A program made the translations under genes and the position numbers. The notes below the pieces were generated by a model that ran no database searches, had not been told where the DNA came from, and was given only the letters and a program-made list of their open reading frames with translations. A stretch of 64,000 bases of DNA. It comes from Akkermansiaceae bacterium (GTDB taxonomy: Bacteria > Verrucomicrobiota > Verrucomicrobiia > Verrucomicrobiales > Akkermansiaceae). Location: the NCBI GenBank assembly GCA_029866215.1, contig JARWZU010000003.1, positions 40,724 to 104,723 on the forward strand. The letters are read 5' to 3'. This document shows positions 37,299 to 46,409 of this stretch, piece by piece; within the stretch, counting starts at the first letter, position 1; every line of letters starts with the position of its first letter.

Positions 37299-37865
37299 TT
37301 ACTTGCTGGGGGCAAGCGTGTTGTGTGCCGAAAGGGTTAGCTTGGGGAGTTTCAGCTGGGCGCATGCGAAGATACTGGTGAAAAGCACGTTGGCCACCGT
37401 GAGATTTCTGAGGAAAACCCAAGACGGCAGGCTGGACCCGGTAGGCCCGGTCCACAACGATTGCCACAAGCCGGTGAGGGATTTCTGATAAATCGGATCG
37501 GCGATCCAAGCGGCCCCATTGGTGATGAGATGGAAGAGTGCTGCCGCTGCGATGGACCCGAGAATTAACGCAGGAATGCCGCGGGCGACGAGGGTCCGGC
37601 CCAAAAAGTAAGTTGCACCGAGTCCGAGGAGCGTGGACAAGAAAATGGATACGTCTGAAACCGGTCCAATTCCGAGTGGATAGGTGATCGCCCAAATCCC
37701 TGCAGGGATCGCGAATCCGCGCCAGCCGGGAGCCAATAAGGCCCCGCAAAAGAACAAAGCGCCGAGTGGCTGGAAATTCGGCTGCGACTCGGGAAGGGCG
37801 CTTCCGATGGCACGAAAAGCAACCATCAGGCCGATGACGAGGCATAGTGGAAGGTAGCGATGCAT
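37299..37865 (-). CDS. DUF6580-like membrane protein
   Basis: 188 aa with about five hydrophobic segments (LPLCLVIGLMVAFRAIG, FQPLGALFFCGALL, IFLSTLLGLGATYFLG, ALILGSIAAAALFHLITN). NFQPLGALFFCGALLAPGW and LFHLITNGAAWI recall a small family of uncharacterised integral membrane proteins (DUF6580 as I remember it), found in Bacteroidetes, Verrucomicrobia and others. It may be a transporter component; nothing in the sequence shows a substrate. It is the first minus-strand gene left of the strand switch and lies just upstream of pdhA, which may share its promoter. Confidence 0.65.
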   Translation of the reverse strand: MHRYLPLCLVIGLMVAFRAIGSALPESQPNFQPLGALFFCGALLAPGWRGFAIPAGIWAITYPLGIGPVSDVSIFLSTLLGLGATYFLGRTLVARGIPALILGSIAAAALFHLITNGAAWIADPIYQKSLTGLWQSLWTGPTGSSLPSWVFLRNLTVANVLFTSIFACAQLKLPKLTLSAHNTLAPSK

Positions 37866-37971
37866 GACGTCGGGAGAATTGTGGATTTTTGGGTGTACGG
37901 CTAGATCAAAATCTTCAAATTGATGAGGTTTTTTTATTCCAGGATTCGGGCGGTGTGATTAGGTTTCCCGA

Positions 37972-38364
37972 ATGAATTGGGACAGCTTGATTGAGGCGGC
38001 ATGGCATGCTCGCGGTGCGGCATACGCGCCGTATTCAAACTTTGCGGTGGGAGCCGCGTTGCTGGCGGTTGATGGCCGAGTGTTCACGGGCTGCAACGTC
38101 GAAAACCTCTCTTATGGACTGACTCAATGTGCTGAGAGGGTAGCAATGGGTGCGGCCGTTGCTGCTGGGGCTCGGGAATTCCTCGCAGTGGCAGTCGTGG
38201 CCGACACGGGGGTTCCGATTTCACCTTGTGGAGCTTGTCGGCAGGTTTTGGCCGAATTTAGTGTGCCCCGAGTTATGTTGGCGAATCGAGACCAAAGGCT
38301 TGAATTCGGATTGGAAGAGCTTCTGCCACGGGCTTCCTCGGGGATTCTCGATCGGCCAGAGTAA
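37972..38364 (+). CDS. cdd: Cytidine deaminase
   Basis: 130 aa. It converts cytidine or deoxycytidine to uridine or deoxyuridine in pyrimidine salvage. It shows the family core YAPYSNFAVGAALLAVDG, the zinc and catalytic segment GCNVENLSYGLTQCAER and the second zinc motif PCGACRQVLAEF. Length suits the homotetrameric class. It is the first plus-strand gene after the strand switch. The stop at 38364 lies 4 bp before a parS-like palindrome; mnmG follows 75 bp downstream. Confidence 0.95.
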   Translation: MNWDSLIEAAWHARGAAYAPYSNFAVGAALLAVDGRVFTGCNVENLSYGLTQCAERVAMGAAVAAGAREFLAVAVVADTGVPISPCGACRQVLAEFSVPRVMLANRDQRLEFGLEELLPRASSGILDRPE

Positions 38365-38367
38365 AAT

Positions 38368-38383
38368 TGTTCCACGTGGAACA
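38368..38383. promoter_or_regulatory. parS: parS-like ParB-binding site 1
   Basis: TGTTCCACGTGGAACA is a perfect 16-bp palindrome matching the chromosomal parS consensus TGTTYCACGTGRAACA at every position. It lies between cdd and mnmG. ParB loads at such sites, which usually lie near the replication origin. No parA or parB gene is in the window. Confidence 0.85.
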
Positions 38384-38438
38384 GCGACGTTTCCGGGCTT
38401 GAGCCTGCGTTGCTAGGCTGTATCTTTTGCTTCCAACG

Positions 38439-40316
38439 ATGTTTATCTATCCGAAATGTTATGATGTGATTGTCATCGGTGCAGGCCACGCGGGGGTTGA
38501 GGCCGCTATGGCTGCAGCCCGCCTAGGCGCTGAGGTTGCGATTCTTACTCAGAATCTCGATACGATTGGACAGATGTCGTGTAACCCTGCGATTGGAGGG
38601 TTGGCAAAAGGGCACATGGTCCGCGAGATCGACGCGCTTGGTGGGATCATGGGGTTGAACACCGATGCCACGGGAATCCAGTTTCGGATGTTAAATGCTT
38701 CCAAGGGTCCATCGGTCCGAGCGCCACGAGCTCAATGCGATAAAAAAGCGTATCAGTTTCGGATGAAGCGCGAACTCGAGGCGATGGCTGGAGTGGAGAT
38801 TCATCAGGGGAATGTCGCAGATCTTTTGGTTGAGAATGATCGCATCGTGGGGATCACCACGTCGCTGGGCATGCAGATTTCTGGGAGGTCGGTTATTCTC
38901 AGTGCAGGAACCTTCATGGGTGGCTTGATGCACGTGGGGTTGAAGAATGAAAAGGGTGGGCGAATGGGTGACGCGACGTCCAATGTGTCGGAGGCGTTGA
39001 AGCGGCTGGGATTTCAGGTTGAGCGCTTCAAGACCGGCACGCCGTGCAGGTTGAATGGGCGTTCCATCGATTTTTCACGTTGCGAGCGGCAGGATGGCGA
39101 CACGCCGGTGCCGAAGTTCAGCTTCATGGCCGACACGCTGTGGCGCTCGAAAGATGACCTTTTCACCCTGAATCCTTGGGGTGACCCGATGTTCCATGTG
39201 GAACAAATGCCCTGCTGGATCACTTACACAAATCCCAAGACCCATGCAGTGATCGCGTCGAATTTGCATCAATCGCCGATGTATTGCGGGGTTATCGAAG
39301 GGGTAGGTCCACGTTATTGCCCGTCGATTGAGGACAAGGTCGTCCGTTTCGCCGAAAAGGAGCGGCATCAAGTGTTTTTAGAGCCTGAAGGGCGTCACAC
39401 CTTGGAATATTACGTGAATGGCGTTTCTACGTCCTTGCCTTACGAGGTGCAACTGGAGTTTTTGCGCTCCATCGTTGGTTTAGAGCGATGTGAGATTTTG
39501 CGTCCTGGCTATGCGGTGGAGTATGATTTTTGTCCACCGACCCAGTTGCTGCCGACTTTGGAAACTAAGCGGGTCGAGGGGCTTTATTTCGCGGGACAGA
39601 TCAATGGAACTTCAGGTTACGAGGAAGCGGCAGGGCAGGGATTGATTGCTGGGGCGAATGCGGCGCTTAAAGTCCATGGGCGACCAGAGTTTATTTTGCG
39701 GCGAGACGAAGCTTATTTGGGAGTCATGATCGACGATTTGGTGACGCGCGGGTGCACGGAGCCTTACCGGATGTTCACCAGTCGGGCGGAGTATCGATTG
39801 CTTTTGCGCCAAGACAATGCGGACATCCGGTTGACGCCGAAGGCTGCTGAGATCGGTCTTGCGAGCGGTGAGCGGGTAGCTCGGGTCGAGACGAAACGAT
39901 TGGGGCTTGAGAAGGCTGAGTCTCTGGTGCGTCGAGTTGCCCATGAGGGCGTCAAACTTGACCAGTGGTTCAGACGTTCAGAAAATTCTTGGGAATCTTT
40001 ACCTGTGTCGTTGCTTGAGGAGTTTGATGTGGGGCTTTGGCCGTTAATTGAGACGAATTTCAAGTACGAAGGCCACTTGGGTCGGCAGCAGGCGCAAATC
40101 GAACGAATGTCACGGCAGGAGGGAAGGTTGCTTCCCCAAGGGCTTGATTATCTGACGATTCATGGCTTGAAGAAGGAAGCTCAGGTTCGATTCACAGAAA
40201 TCCGCCCGACGACTCTGGGACAAGCGGCGAGAATTCCAGGCATCACACCTGCGGACATGGCGATGCTGGTGGTTTGGCTGGAAAAAATAGGTCGCGATAA
40301 CTCGGATGCCCCGTAA
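38439..40316 (+). CDS. mnmG: tRNA uridine-5-carboxymethylaminomethyl modification enzyme MnmG
   Basis: About 625 aa from the ATG at 38439 (the ORF begins with TTG 38427). With MnmE it installs cmnm5 at wobble uridine 34 of certain tRNAs. The FAD-binding motif [19 protein letters not shown] is at the N-terminus. Signature blocks [59 protein letters not shown] and [18 protein letters not shown] are present. Length is normal. The gene contains a second parS-like site that codes for MFHVEQ. MnmG (gidA) is often origin-proximal in bacteria. Confidence 0.97.
   Translation: MFIYPKCYDVIVIGAGHAGVEAAMAAARLGAEVAILTQNLDTIGQMSCNPAIGGLAKGHMVREIDALGGIMGLNTDATGIQFRMLNASKGPSVRAPRAQCDKKAYQFRMKRELEAMAGVEIHQGNVADLLVENDRIVGITTSLGMQISGRSVILSAGTFMGGLMHVGLKNEKGGRMGDATSNVSEALKRLGFQVERFKTGTPCRLNGRSIDFSRCERQDGDTPVPKFSFMADTLWRSKDDLFTLNPWGDPMFHVEQMPCWITYTNPKTHAVIASNLHQSPMYCGVIEGVGPRYCPSIEDKVVRFAEKERHQVFLEPEGRHTLEYYVNGVSTSLPYEVQLEFLRSIVGLERCEILRPGYAVEYDFCPPTQLLPTLETKRVEGLYFAGQINGTSGYEEAAGQGLIAGANAALKVHGRPEFILRRDEAYLGVMIDDLVTRGCTEPYRMFTSRAEYRLLLRQDNADIRLTPKAAEIGLASGERVARVETKRLGLEKAESLVRRVAHEGVKLDQWFRRSENSWESLPVSLLEEFDVGLWPLIETNFKYEGHLGRQQAQIERMSRQEGRLLPQGLDYLTIHGLKKEAQVRFTEIRPTTLGQAARIPGITPADMAMLVVWLEKIGRDNSDAP
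39190..39205. promoter_or_regulatory. parS: parS-like ParB-binding site 2, inside mnmG
   Basis: TGTTCCATGTGGAACA differs from the palindrome at 38368 by one central base. It is read in frame as part of MFHVEQ within MnmG, a residue string that commonly betrays parS sites inside genes. It lies 822 bp from site 1. Confidence 0.75.
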
Positions 40317-40335
40317 GCGACGGTTACCGCTGAAA

Positions 40336-41271
40336 TCAAGATTTTTGGTCGAGATTCGCTGACATCTCCTCATCCGTTGGCGTTTTGGATGGGACGCCAT
40401 TTTCGGGGATGTTGAAATTGGCGATCCAGGCGATGGCATTGAGGACGATGCGCCGGTAGTTGTCTTGTTGCCAGTTTTTGTGATAATGACCACCGGTAAA
40501 TCCAAAAGCTCGGCCGGCTCCTCGTGTTGCAGGGCGTTCGTAGACCCAGAATGTGTGTTGGAGCTCCTTGCGTTCAAGAACGGCAGCCCGGACCTCGGGA
40601 TTTCCCTCGTGTGGACCATCTGGCCGACTCAGGGTCTCTGGGGGCGGCAATGCGCTTAAAATCGGGGTGACACCAACCCCATTTTCTTGGAAGCGCATGT
40701 GGTAGTACCACTCGTCGCGAATCTTGAAATCTTGAATGCCACGGGTGACCGCGTGCTTTGGTAGCTTGAAAAAGCCCTCCCAGTGAGGATTGACCGACCA
40801 GTTTGTCTCGAAATAGCCACCAAGAAGGTCGAGGAGTGCCTCACCAGGATCACCCTTGGGAATCTCCACTGCATAATGGATGCAGCCGATTCCAATTCCA
40901 GCCTGCGCCATCTTTTCCAGCTCCGCCAGGTGTTTGATGGCAGGATGACTACGGCCACCGTCGGAATAGATCACGACGGCGGATGCCCCGTTGAAGATCG
41001 ATTCATCCTTCGGCCAGCCACCTGTGCTTACCACAGCTTGAATAGGTAAACCACTCTCGTTCAATTGGTTAGCGAGTAGCATGCACCCGGCACGGTGTTC
41101 GTGTTCACCTGGCCTGTGGCTAGGATTTCCAGCGATAAAAACGACTTTTTTCTTTGGGATCCCCGTGGAAGTTGGTTCTCCGTGGCCAACTCCGATCAGC
41201 CCAAGAAGCGCAGAGATCAAATAAATGAGAGAGAAAAGTGCCGGACGATGAGCAATGAGTGGATGGCGCAT
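40336..41271 (-). CDS. Secreted ThuA-like domain protein
   Basis: About 311 aa from the ATG at 41271 (MRHPLIAHRPALFSLIYLISALLGLIGVGHG, a signal peptide). The ThuA-like (class I glutamine-amidotransferase-like fold) domain is indicated by KKVVFIAGNPSHRPGEHEHRAG, SAVVIYSDGGRSH, GIGIGCIHYAVE, EWYYHMRF and RGAGRAFGFTGGHYHKNW. ThuA-like proteins are abundant in Verrucomicrobia and Planctomycetes and are linked to sugar use, but the reaction is unclear. It is convergent with mnmG (20-bp gap) and divergent from the EEP-family gene. Confidence 0.85.
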   Translation of the reverse strand: MRHPLIAHRPALFSLIYLISALLGLIGVGHGEPTSTGIPKKKVVFIAGNPSHRPGEHEHRAGCMLLANQLNESGLPIQAVVSTGGWPKDESIFNGASAVVIYSDGGRSHPAIKHLAELEKMAQAGIGIGCIHYAVEIPKGDPGEALLDLLGGYFETNWSVNPHWEGFFKLPKHAVTRGIQDFKIRDEWYYHMRFQENGVGVTPILSALPPPETLSRPDGPHEGNPEVRAAVLERKELQHTFWVYERPATRGAGRAFGFTGGHYHKNWQQDNYRRIVLNAIAWIANFNIPENGVPSKTPTDEEMSANLDQKS

Positions 41272-41405
41272 AAATTTAAAAATGAATGACCCTTCCATAC
41301 GACTCAAATGGCCAAATCTTGCAAGTAGAACGTCTGCCAAGTCCCAATTCGTGCGGAAGATATCATGGATCGACACCTGAATCTGGCTGATACACTCTCC
41401 ACGCA

Positions 41406-44120
41406 ATGCGCAGCAGAGTCACTGCCCTGGTATCGATCATCGTTTGCGCGGTCGTGCAAGCGGTGCCCATACGAGTGGCGACGTTCAACATTGGCGCGCA
41501 TTTTACGGCTGATGGTTATCCCGACTATAGCTTGGGAGACCCCTCTTCGCCAGATCATCAAAATGTAGCGCTGGTTTTGTCTCGGATTGATGCGGACGTC
41601 GTCGCCCTCCAGGAAATCGCCTCAGCGGATGTTTCCGGCACGCCCGACGATTTGGACGCACTCGCCGCCCGTTTAGGTTATCCTTACGTTTATTCAGCAC
41701 CGGTAAATGCGGATACGCCCTTGGCTGGACCCATCGACACCAGCCTCCGAGTTGCCTTTCTTTCACGCTATCCTTTTTTAACAACTCAAGTGATTCGCTC
41801 GCCGCAAGGGGCCAAGGAAATCACCCGACTCTTTCCAGTCATCAAGGTGGATGTTCCAGGAACCACTCGCGACCCGGTGTTGATTTCCGCGCATTTGAAG
41901 TCAGGGACTACCTTGGCAGACCGCTACCGCAGAACCGTGGAAATGCGTCGACTCACCGGTTACCTCGCATCGCAGGGTCTCACGGTCGATGACAACTTCA
42001 TGATCATGGGTGACTTCAACCTGTCGTCGAGCACCAAGACCTTCTCCACACCACCTGCAGACTTACCTGTTTCATTTGTGCTCGGGAGCGATATCGCGCT
42101 TCCGATCACCTACTCGACCAACCCGCTGAGCTATTTTAGTAGCCCGAAAGTGACCCGCCTTGATCCGAGGCAGCTTAACAATTCAGCGAGTACTTTTCAA
42201 AGCGGTTCGGTCATTGATCTGTTCCTCGTTTCACCGGCCATCGCGGGTCGTCCGTTAGGAACTGAGATTTATAACTCGACCTTGGATGTTTCTAACACAG
42301 CGGGACTCGCCAAGTCAGGATCTCCGCTGCCGGCAGGGACAAGCGCATCGGCATCTGACCATTACGCCGTATTTGCGGACTTCGAATTGGATGCAGACTT
42401 TCCAAATCTTGACGCCGCCCTCTCCGCAAGCACGATCCTTGAGGGGTCCGCCGATGGAACTGCCAATCTAACGGTAACCTTACCGGCCTCGCGGACGACG
42501 GCCCTCACGGTGAATGTCGCGTCGGATGATCCAGCTACAGCATCGCCTGTATCGGCGACCATCACCATTCTGGCCGGAACAAAGTCGGCGACTGTTGCGA
42601 TTCGTACCGTTCGAAATTTCATCCAAGATCTCCAACGGAGTGTGACGCTCACCGTGAGTGCCAGCGGTTATGATCCAGACAACGTGGTGCTTCAGGTAAA
42701 TGATGCGGATGAGCCGTACACATTTCTCGCCCCTGGCGAAACCATCAATGAGACCTTTAATGGATTTATTGGCACGGCAGACCCAGCACCATGGACTACT
42801 ACTGGAGGCACTTGGCAAGGGGTGGATGCCGGGACATCAGGAGCAGCAGGGTTTCACGCCTATGGCACACCTACCGATTCTTCACTTGGCTTTCTTCCGG
42901 GCGAGCCGACCGGAGTTGCTACTACGACTTTAGTAAATCAATCGGCAAAACTCCTGACCGCCTTGAGAATTTCATTCACTGCAGAACAATGGCGTGCGGC
43001 CTTGGGTGGCACCAAAGACACTTTGAAAACCGACTTGGTAATCGATGGTGTGGCACGACCCGTTCCTGAGCTTTTGTTTGAGGCTTCTACCAGCAACTCA
43101 ACGGGCGCAATTGCCAATGGGCTGTCCACGGCAAAATCTGCAGTGGTCATGGGACTTGCGATTCCCTCCGATGCATCGTTCGGGTTGAGGTTTACCTTCA
43201 CTCGCGGATCAGGCGGTGGGGTGTTGCCAGCGGATGTCTTCGTCAATGAAATCCACTATGACAATGCAAGCGATGACACGGGTGAGTTTGTCGAGGTCGT
43301 CGTCGGCCCTAGTTTTACGGGTAATCTCTCGAATGTCAGTTTAGTGCTTTATAATGGGTCGGATGGAAAAACTTATGGAACTCACGTCCTTTCCACATTC
43401 ATTGCTGGTGACGTCACCTCTGCCGGTTACCGAGTGTATTCAAAGCTGATTCCTCAGATTCAAAATGGCGATCTCGATGGGCTTGCCGTGGTGGTATCTG
43501 GCACGGTGAGCCAGTTTATTTCCTATGAGGGCTCGTTCGATGCAACCAATGGTCCCGCCATGGGAATGACCTCTACGGATATTGGCGTCAAGCAATCTGG
43601 CAATGATCCTGTGGGGCAATCATCGCTTGGCTTGATTGGCACTGGCAGTGTTCCAGCAAACTTCACTTGGACGAAATTCACGGGCATTGCCCATTCGCCC
43701 GGGCGCCCGAATTCTGGCCAAACGTTCGCGATCGCCTCTTTACCATCGCAGGGCGTCGCGATGGATAACCTTGCGGTCACTTTTCTTGCCGATAACGACA
43801 GCGATGGAATTCCAGACATTATGGATCCTGACGATGACAATGACGGATCGCTGGATGTGGATGAGCTGGTGTTTGCAACCGATCCATTCAATGCAGCGTC
43901 GAAGTTCGCGGTCGACTTCTCTCGTAGCGGAGCATCCAGCGTGATGCTTTCTTTCCCGACTGTGACGGGTCGAAGCTACAAGGTCGAATCAAGCCTTAAT
44001 CTATCGGGATGGACTGTTCTATCGACCTATCCAGGAAATGAGACCACAAGAAAAGTTACCCTTGGGATCAATCCTTTAGAAAAGAAACGGTTTTACCGCG
44101 TCGGTGTGGCAGCGCCATGA
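41406..44120 (+). CDS. Secreted endonuclease/exonuclease/phosphatase-family protein with accessory domains
   Basis: 904 aa. A signal peptide (VTALVSIIVCAVVQA) precedes an EEP catalytic domain (about 20-325) with VATFNIG, the metal-binding glutamate in DADVVALQEIA, VLISAHLKSG, IMGDFNLSSS and terminal SASDHYAVFADF. A Calx-beta-like segment (about 340-430) follows, then a lamin-tail-like part (VFVNEIHYDNASDDTGEFVEVV, about 610), calcium-binding thrombospondin-3-type repeats (DNDSDGIPDIMDPDDDNDG, about 795) and a C-terminal module (SYKVESSLNLSGWT) seen in many verrucomicrobial exported proteins. It probably acts outside the cell on phosphodiesters such as DNA, which is inference. Confidence 0.85.
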   Translation: MRSRVTALVSIIVCAVVQAVPIRVATFNIGAHFTADGYPDYSLGDPSSPDHQNVALVLSRIDADVVALQEIASADVSGTPDDLDALAARLGYPYVYSAPVNADTPLAGPIDTSLRVAFLSRYPFLTTQVIRSPQGAKEITRLFPVIKVDVPGTTRDPVLISAHLKSGTTLADRYRRTVEMRRLTGYLASQGLTVDDNFMIMGDFNLSSSTKTFSTPPADLPVSFVLGSDIALPITYSTNPLSYFSSPKVTRLDPRQLNNSASTFQSGSVIDLFLVSPAIAGRPLGTEIYNSTLDVSNTAGLAKSGSPLPAGTSASASDHYAVFADFELDADFPNLDAALSASTILEGSADGTANLTVTLPASRTTALTVNVASDDPATASPVSATITILAGTKSATVAIRTVRNFIQDLQRSVTLTVSASGYDPDNVVLQVNDADEPYTFLAPGETINETFNGFIGTADPAPWTTTGGTWQGVDAGTSGAAGFHAYGTPTDSSLGFLPGEPTGVATTTLVNQSAKLLTALRISFTAEQWRAALGGTKDTLKTDLVIDGVARPVPELLFEASTSNSTGAIANGLSTAKSAVVMGLAIPSDASFGLRFTFTRGSGGGVLPADVFVNEIHYDNASDDTGEFVEVVVGPSFTGNLSNVSLVLYNGSDGKTYGTHVLSTFIAGDVTSAGYRVYSKLIPQIQNGDLDGLAVVVSGTVSQFISYEGSFDATNGPAMGMTSTDIGVKQSGNDPVGQSSLGLIGTGSVPANFTWTKFTGIAHSPGRPNSGQTFAIASLPSQGVAMDNLAVTFLADNDSDGIPDIMDPDDDNDGSLDVDELVFATDPFNAASKFAVDFSRSGASSVMLSFPTVTGRSYKVESSLNLSGWTVLSTYPGNETTRKVTLGINPLEKKRFYRVGVAAP

Positions 44121-44250
44121 TTTCTTTTAACTTCTTATCCGCAGTTGAGAGGAATGACGAGGCGCACAGGTGTTGATCTTGTCGGCGTTTGAAGACGAAA
44201 ACTAACGTACCATGAGTTCACCCAACGAGTGAAAGAGAGGAATTTGAGGG
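44121..44250 (+). repeat. Conserved intergenic element, copy B (candidate structured RNA)
   Basis: This aligns with the minus strand of 8904-9041. Blocks shared include TGTCGGCGTTTGAA, ACGAAAAC and GTTCACCCA. Hairpins correspond to those in copy A with changed bases: GCAC-AG-GTGT, CGTTT-GA-AGACG (one G-T wobble) and TTCACCC-AAC-GAGTGAA (one mismatch). It starts directly after the stop of the EEP-family gene. It is followed by simple-repeat DNA, so a role as 3' RNA is possible but copy A is not 3' of a gene. Confidence 0.7.
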
Positions 44251-44310
44251 TGTCAAAATTTTTGTGTAAGTTCAGATTTGCAGATTGCGGTTAGTGGGAG
44301 GTTGGGATGG

Positions 44311-44367
44311 ATCGTCATCACCGTCATCACCGTCATCACCGTCAGCATCGTCAGCATCGTCAGCATC
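44311..44367 (+). repeat. 9-bp tandem repeats (GTCATCACC)3 and (GTCAGCATC)3
   Basis: Three units of GTCATCACC are followed by three of the related GTCAGCATC, with no interruption. It is a simple low-complexity array. Confidence 0.9.
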
Positions 44368-44466
44368 GTTGCTTGGGTTGCCATGCGCACGGTGGGGGAA
44401 TCGGGTTGGGACCTGGCGACCTTCTTGACGGAGAATGGGTCGATGACCGCCTCAATATTGGGGTTC

Positions 44467-44729
44467 CCGTGCGCGATGTACGCCTCCCGTTACGCGATGT
44501 AAAGGTGCCCGTACATCATGTTCGGGTGCTTGTGCGCGATGTAAAGTTGCCCGTACATCATGTTCGGGTGCTTGTGCACGATGTAAAGTTGCCCGTACAT
44601 CATGTTCGGGTGCTTGTGCGCGATGTAAAATTGCCCGTGCATCATGTTCGGGTGCTTGTGCGCGATGTAAAATTGCCCGTGCACGATGTAATAGCACCCG
44701 TGCACGAGGTAATGGCACCCGTGCACAAC
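44467..44729 (+). repeat. 42-bp tandem repeats built of two 21-bp halves
   Basis: Four nearly identical 42-bp units occur in the middle (44508-44676); each consists of two related 21-bp halves, GCGCGATGTAAAGTTGCCCGT and ACATCATGTTCGGGTGCTTGT. Degenerate 21-bp units flank them on both sides. The nested structure points to duplication of a 21-bp unit, divergence, then amplification of the pair. All units keep the 3n length, leaving long open frames on both strands. Confidence 0.9.
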
Positions 44730-44897
44730 GGAACTGACCCCCGGTGCGCGAGAAGACATGGAAAGGCACATCCCCCACGCGAGGATTGATAATTAACGAG
44801 TCACACCTGAAACGGGTTGAAAATCATCCCGCCGAAGCTCCGCTGCCAGTGCCCGTGCCTGAGTCATCTGCATCCCAACTGCGGATTCTAGGTTTAT

Positions 44898-45404
44898 TCA
44901 GAATCCGTTTGCGAGCCTCGACACGAGTGCTTCGCCAGCGCGTTCAACGGCTTCGGGCAGTGCGTTGTTACGCGCGGTTTGAAGATTGGAATCCACAAAC
45001 AACTGGCTTGTGCCGGATGAGGATCCTGAAGCAAGAACCTTAGTGGGATTTTTGGCGTCTCGGAGTGTCCAATTAATGATCGCGGTGTTACCAAGTTCTT
45101 CGGATAGCGCGGAATCGAAGCGGGTCCCCCGGATCGACCGGTAATTGATCTCGCGCAGTGTTCCTTCGAGAACCGCATCGGCATGGTCTCGGCTGGAGAC
45201 TTGATAGGTTCCGTCACGGACAATTGCATCGGCCACCGCTGAGGTTGCAAGTGTTTCGGCCCGCGGATGGAGAGTTGCATTTGCAAACATGGGCACGGCG
45301 ATCGTTTTGACCTTAGCAAGTGCCAAGGGCTTGGTTCCGCCCAGTCGATACCCCGCGCAGGAAATCACGAGCATCAAGGGTGCGATCAGTACGAGGAGCT
45401 TCAT
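44898..45404 (-). CDS. LptE-like LPS-assembly lipoprotein
   Basis: 168 aa. A signal peptide with lipobox (LLVLIAPLMLVISCAGYRLG) is followed by a domain of LptE type: VKTIAVPMFANATLHPRAE, LEGTLREINYRSIRGTRFD and a C-terminal QLFVDSNLQTARNNALPEAVERAGEALVSRL. LptE plugs the LptD barrel that inserts LPS into the outer membrane. Motif support is moderate because the family is diverse. It follows the BamD-like gene by 22 bp on the same strand, so both belong to an outer-membrane biogenesis operon with proC. Confidence 0.75.
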   Translation of the reverse strand: MKLLVLIAPLMLVISCAGYRLGGTKPLALAKVKTIAVPMFANATLHPRAETLATSAVADAIVRDGTYQVSSRDHADAVLEGTLREINYRSIRGTRFDSALSEELGNTAIINWTLRDAKNPTKVLASGSSSGTSQLFVDSNLQTARNNALPEAVERAGEALVSRLANGF

Positions 45405-45426
45405 TGGCTGGAGGGGTTCTTGAAAC

Positions 45427-46374
45427 TCACTGACCGAGCTGCTTCAGCTGAGCGCTGGCCTTGTCGTGCAGCGGGCCCGATTTCACCCGTGCGAGGATGT
45501 CGCGATAGTAAACCTTGGCGGATTCGACTCGGCCAGTTTTCTGATAGAATGTGGCAATGTCGTAGGAGCGTTGGAGGTCCCGGTCACTGAGGTCGGCAAT
45601 CCTTTTGCGGGCCTCGGCATTGCGCGAATGGTTGGGATATTGGATCAGGTAGTCATTGAAGGCTTCCTTTGCGAGATCGAGATTCGCTTGGTTTTGGTTT
45701 CCGCGATCAGCGTCTGCGGTTAGAATGAGACCAATGCGGAAAAGAGCCTCAGGGGCGAGAGAAGATAGGGGTTGATCTCGGACAAGCTGGCGGTAGGCAA
45801 TGATGGCCTCCTTGGACATTTTTTTGGCTTCATTCAGCTCGCCAATGGTGAATTGAGCCTTGGCTGCGGCGGCGGATTTCGGCGCGTTGTCGCGGACTTT
45901 GCTTAGCAGGCCAACGATTTTTTCGAGGGAAAGCTTGGTTTTGATTCCAAGAATGCTGGATTTCACGTCGCCATTGGCAGCGGATTGGGCCATCGAGGCT
46001 TGGCGGTTGAGGGCAGTGGTGTAGAGATCGCTGGCCTGAAAGCGGGAGAGGAATTGATCATAGGCTTCAAAGGCTTTGATAGTTTCGCCGCAGTCTTCGA
46101 GCAGCTGCGCTTGGCGAAAACGTGCTTTTGCGGCTGATGGGGCATAGGGATACCGCGTGGCCACCTCGGAATAGATTTTGATGGCTTTAGGAGATTTCCC
46201 AGCATCATCGGCTTGTTTGGCCTTCTGATACAGGGCCTCTCCCTTGCCGGCCGATGCCTGAGACTCTCCTGCGAGAATGGGCAACTCCGAGTCGGTGCTA
46301 CACGAGGAAGATAAAACTGCAGAGAACGAGAGCAACGCGCAGGCAATAAGCCGGTAGATCATGAGACGAAGCAT
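45427..46374 (-). CDS. Outer-membrane assembly lipoprotein, BamD/YfiO-like TPR protein
   Basis: About 315 aa from the ATG at 46374 (or 46362). A lipoprotein signal (LIACALLSFSAVLSSSC) is followed by TPR-type helical repeats: GEALYQKAKQADDAGKSPKAIKIYSEVATRYPYAPSA, FEAYDQFLSRFQASD, IIAYRQLVRDQPLSSLAPEA and FNDYLIQYPNHSRNAEA. Length exceeds E. coli BamD (about 245 aa), with additional repeats, so a YbgF/CpoB-type role is the alternative. The longer ORF start (46413) overlaps proC and is unlikely. It lies downstream of proC. Confidence 0.75.
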   Translation of the reverse strand: MLRLMIYRLIACALLSFSAVLSSSCSTDSELPILAGESQASAGKGEALYQKAKQADDAGKSPKAIKIYSEVATRYPYAPSAAKARFRQAQLLEDCGETIKAFEAYDQFLSRFQASDLYTTALNRQASMAQSAANGDVKSSILGIKTKLSLEKIVGLLSKVRDNAPKSAAAAKAQFTIGELNEAKKMSKEAIIAYRQLVRDQPLSSLAPEALFRIGLILTADADRGNQNQANLDLAKEAFNDYLIQYPNHSRNAEARKRIADLSDRDLQRSYDIATFYQKTGRVESAKVYYRDILARVKSGPLHDKASAQLKQLGQ

Positions 46375-46409
46375 AGGCAGCCCATGGATCTGGGGAAGCT
46401 CTAAATCGA

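Larger units (their letters stand above)
44251..44897. other. Repeat-rich non-coding region
   Basis: About 650 bp between the conserved element and the lptE-like gene, containing the 9-bp and 21/42-bp arrays listed separately. Several ORFs on both strands (up to 160 aa) stay open only because the repeat period is a multiple of three. Their products are histidine- or valine-rich low-complexity chains. I see no domain or start signal that supports any of them. Confidence 0.6.

Noticed and set aside
36190-37845. 551-aa ORF as an extended E1-alpha
   Set aside because: E1-alpha homology begins at about 37266; the upstream part is the antisense-free alternative frame of the DUF6580 gene.
44467-44729. 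CRISPR array
   Set aside because: The repeats are adjacent with no unique spacers; period 21/42 bp is a tandem repeat.
44307-44789. 160-aa histidine/valine repeat protein (HHRHHRQHRQ... VRDVKLPVHH...)
   Set aside because: Only the 3n repeat period keeps it open; the minus strand and another frame are open too.
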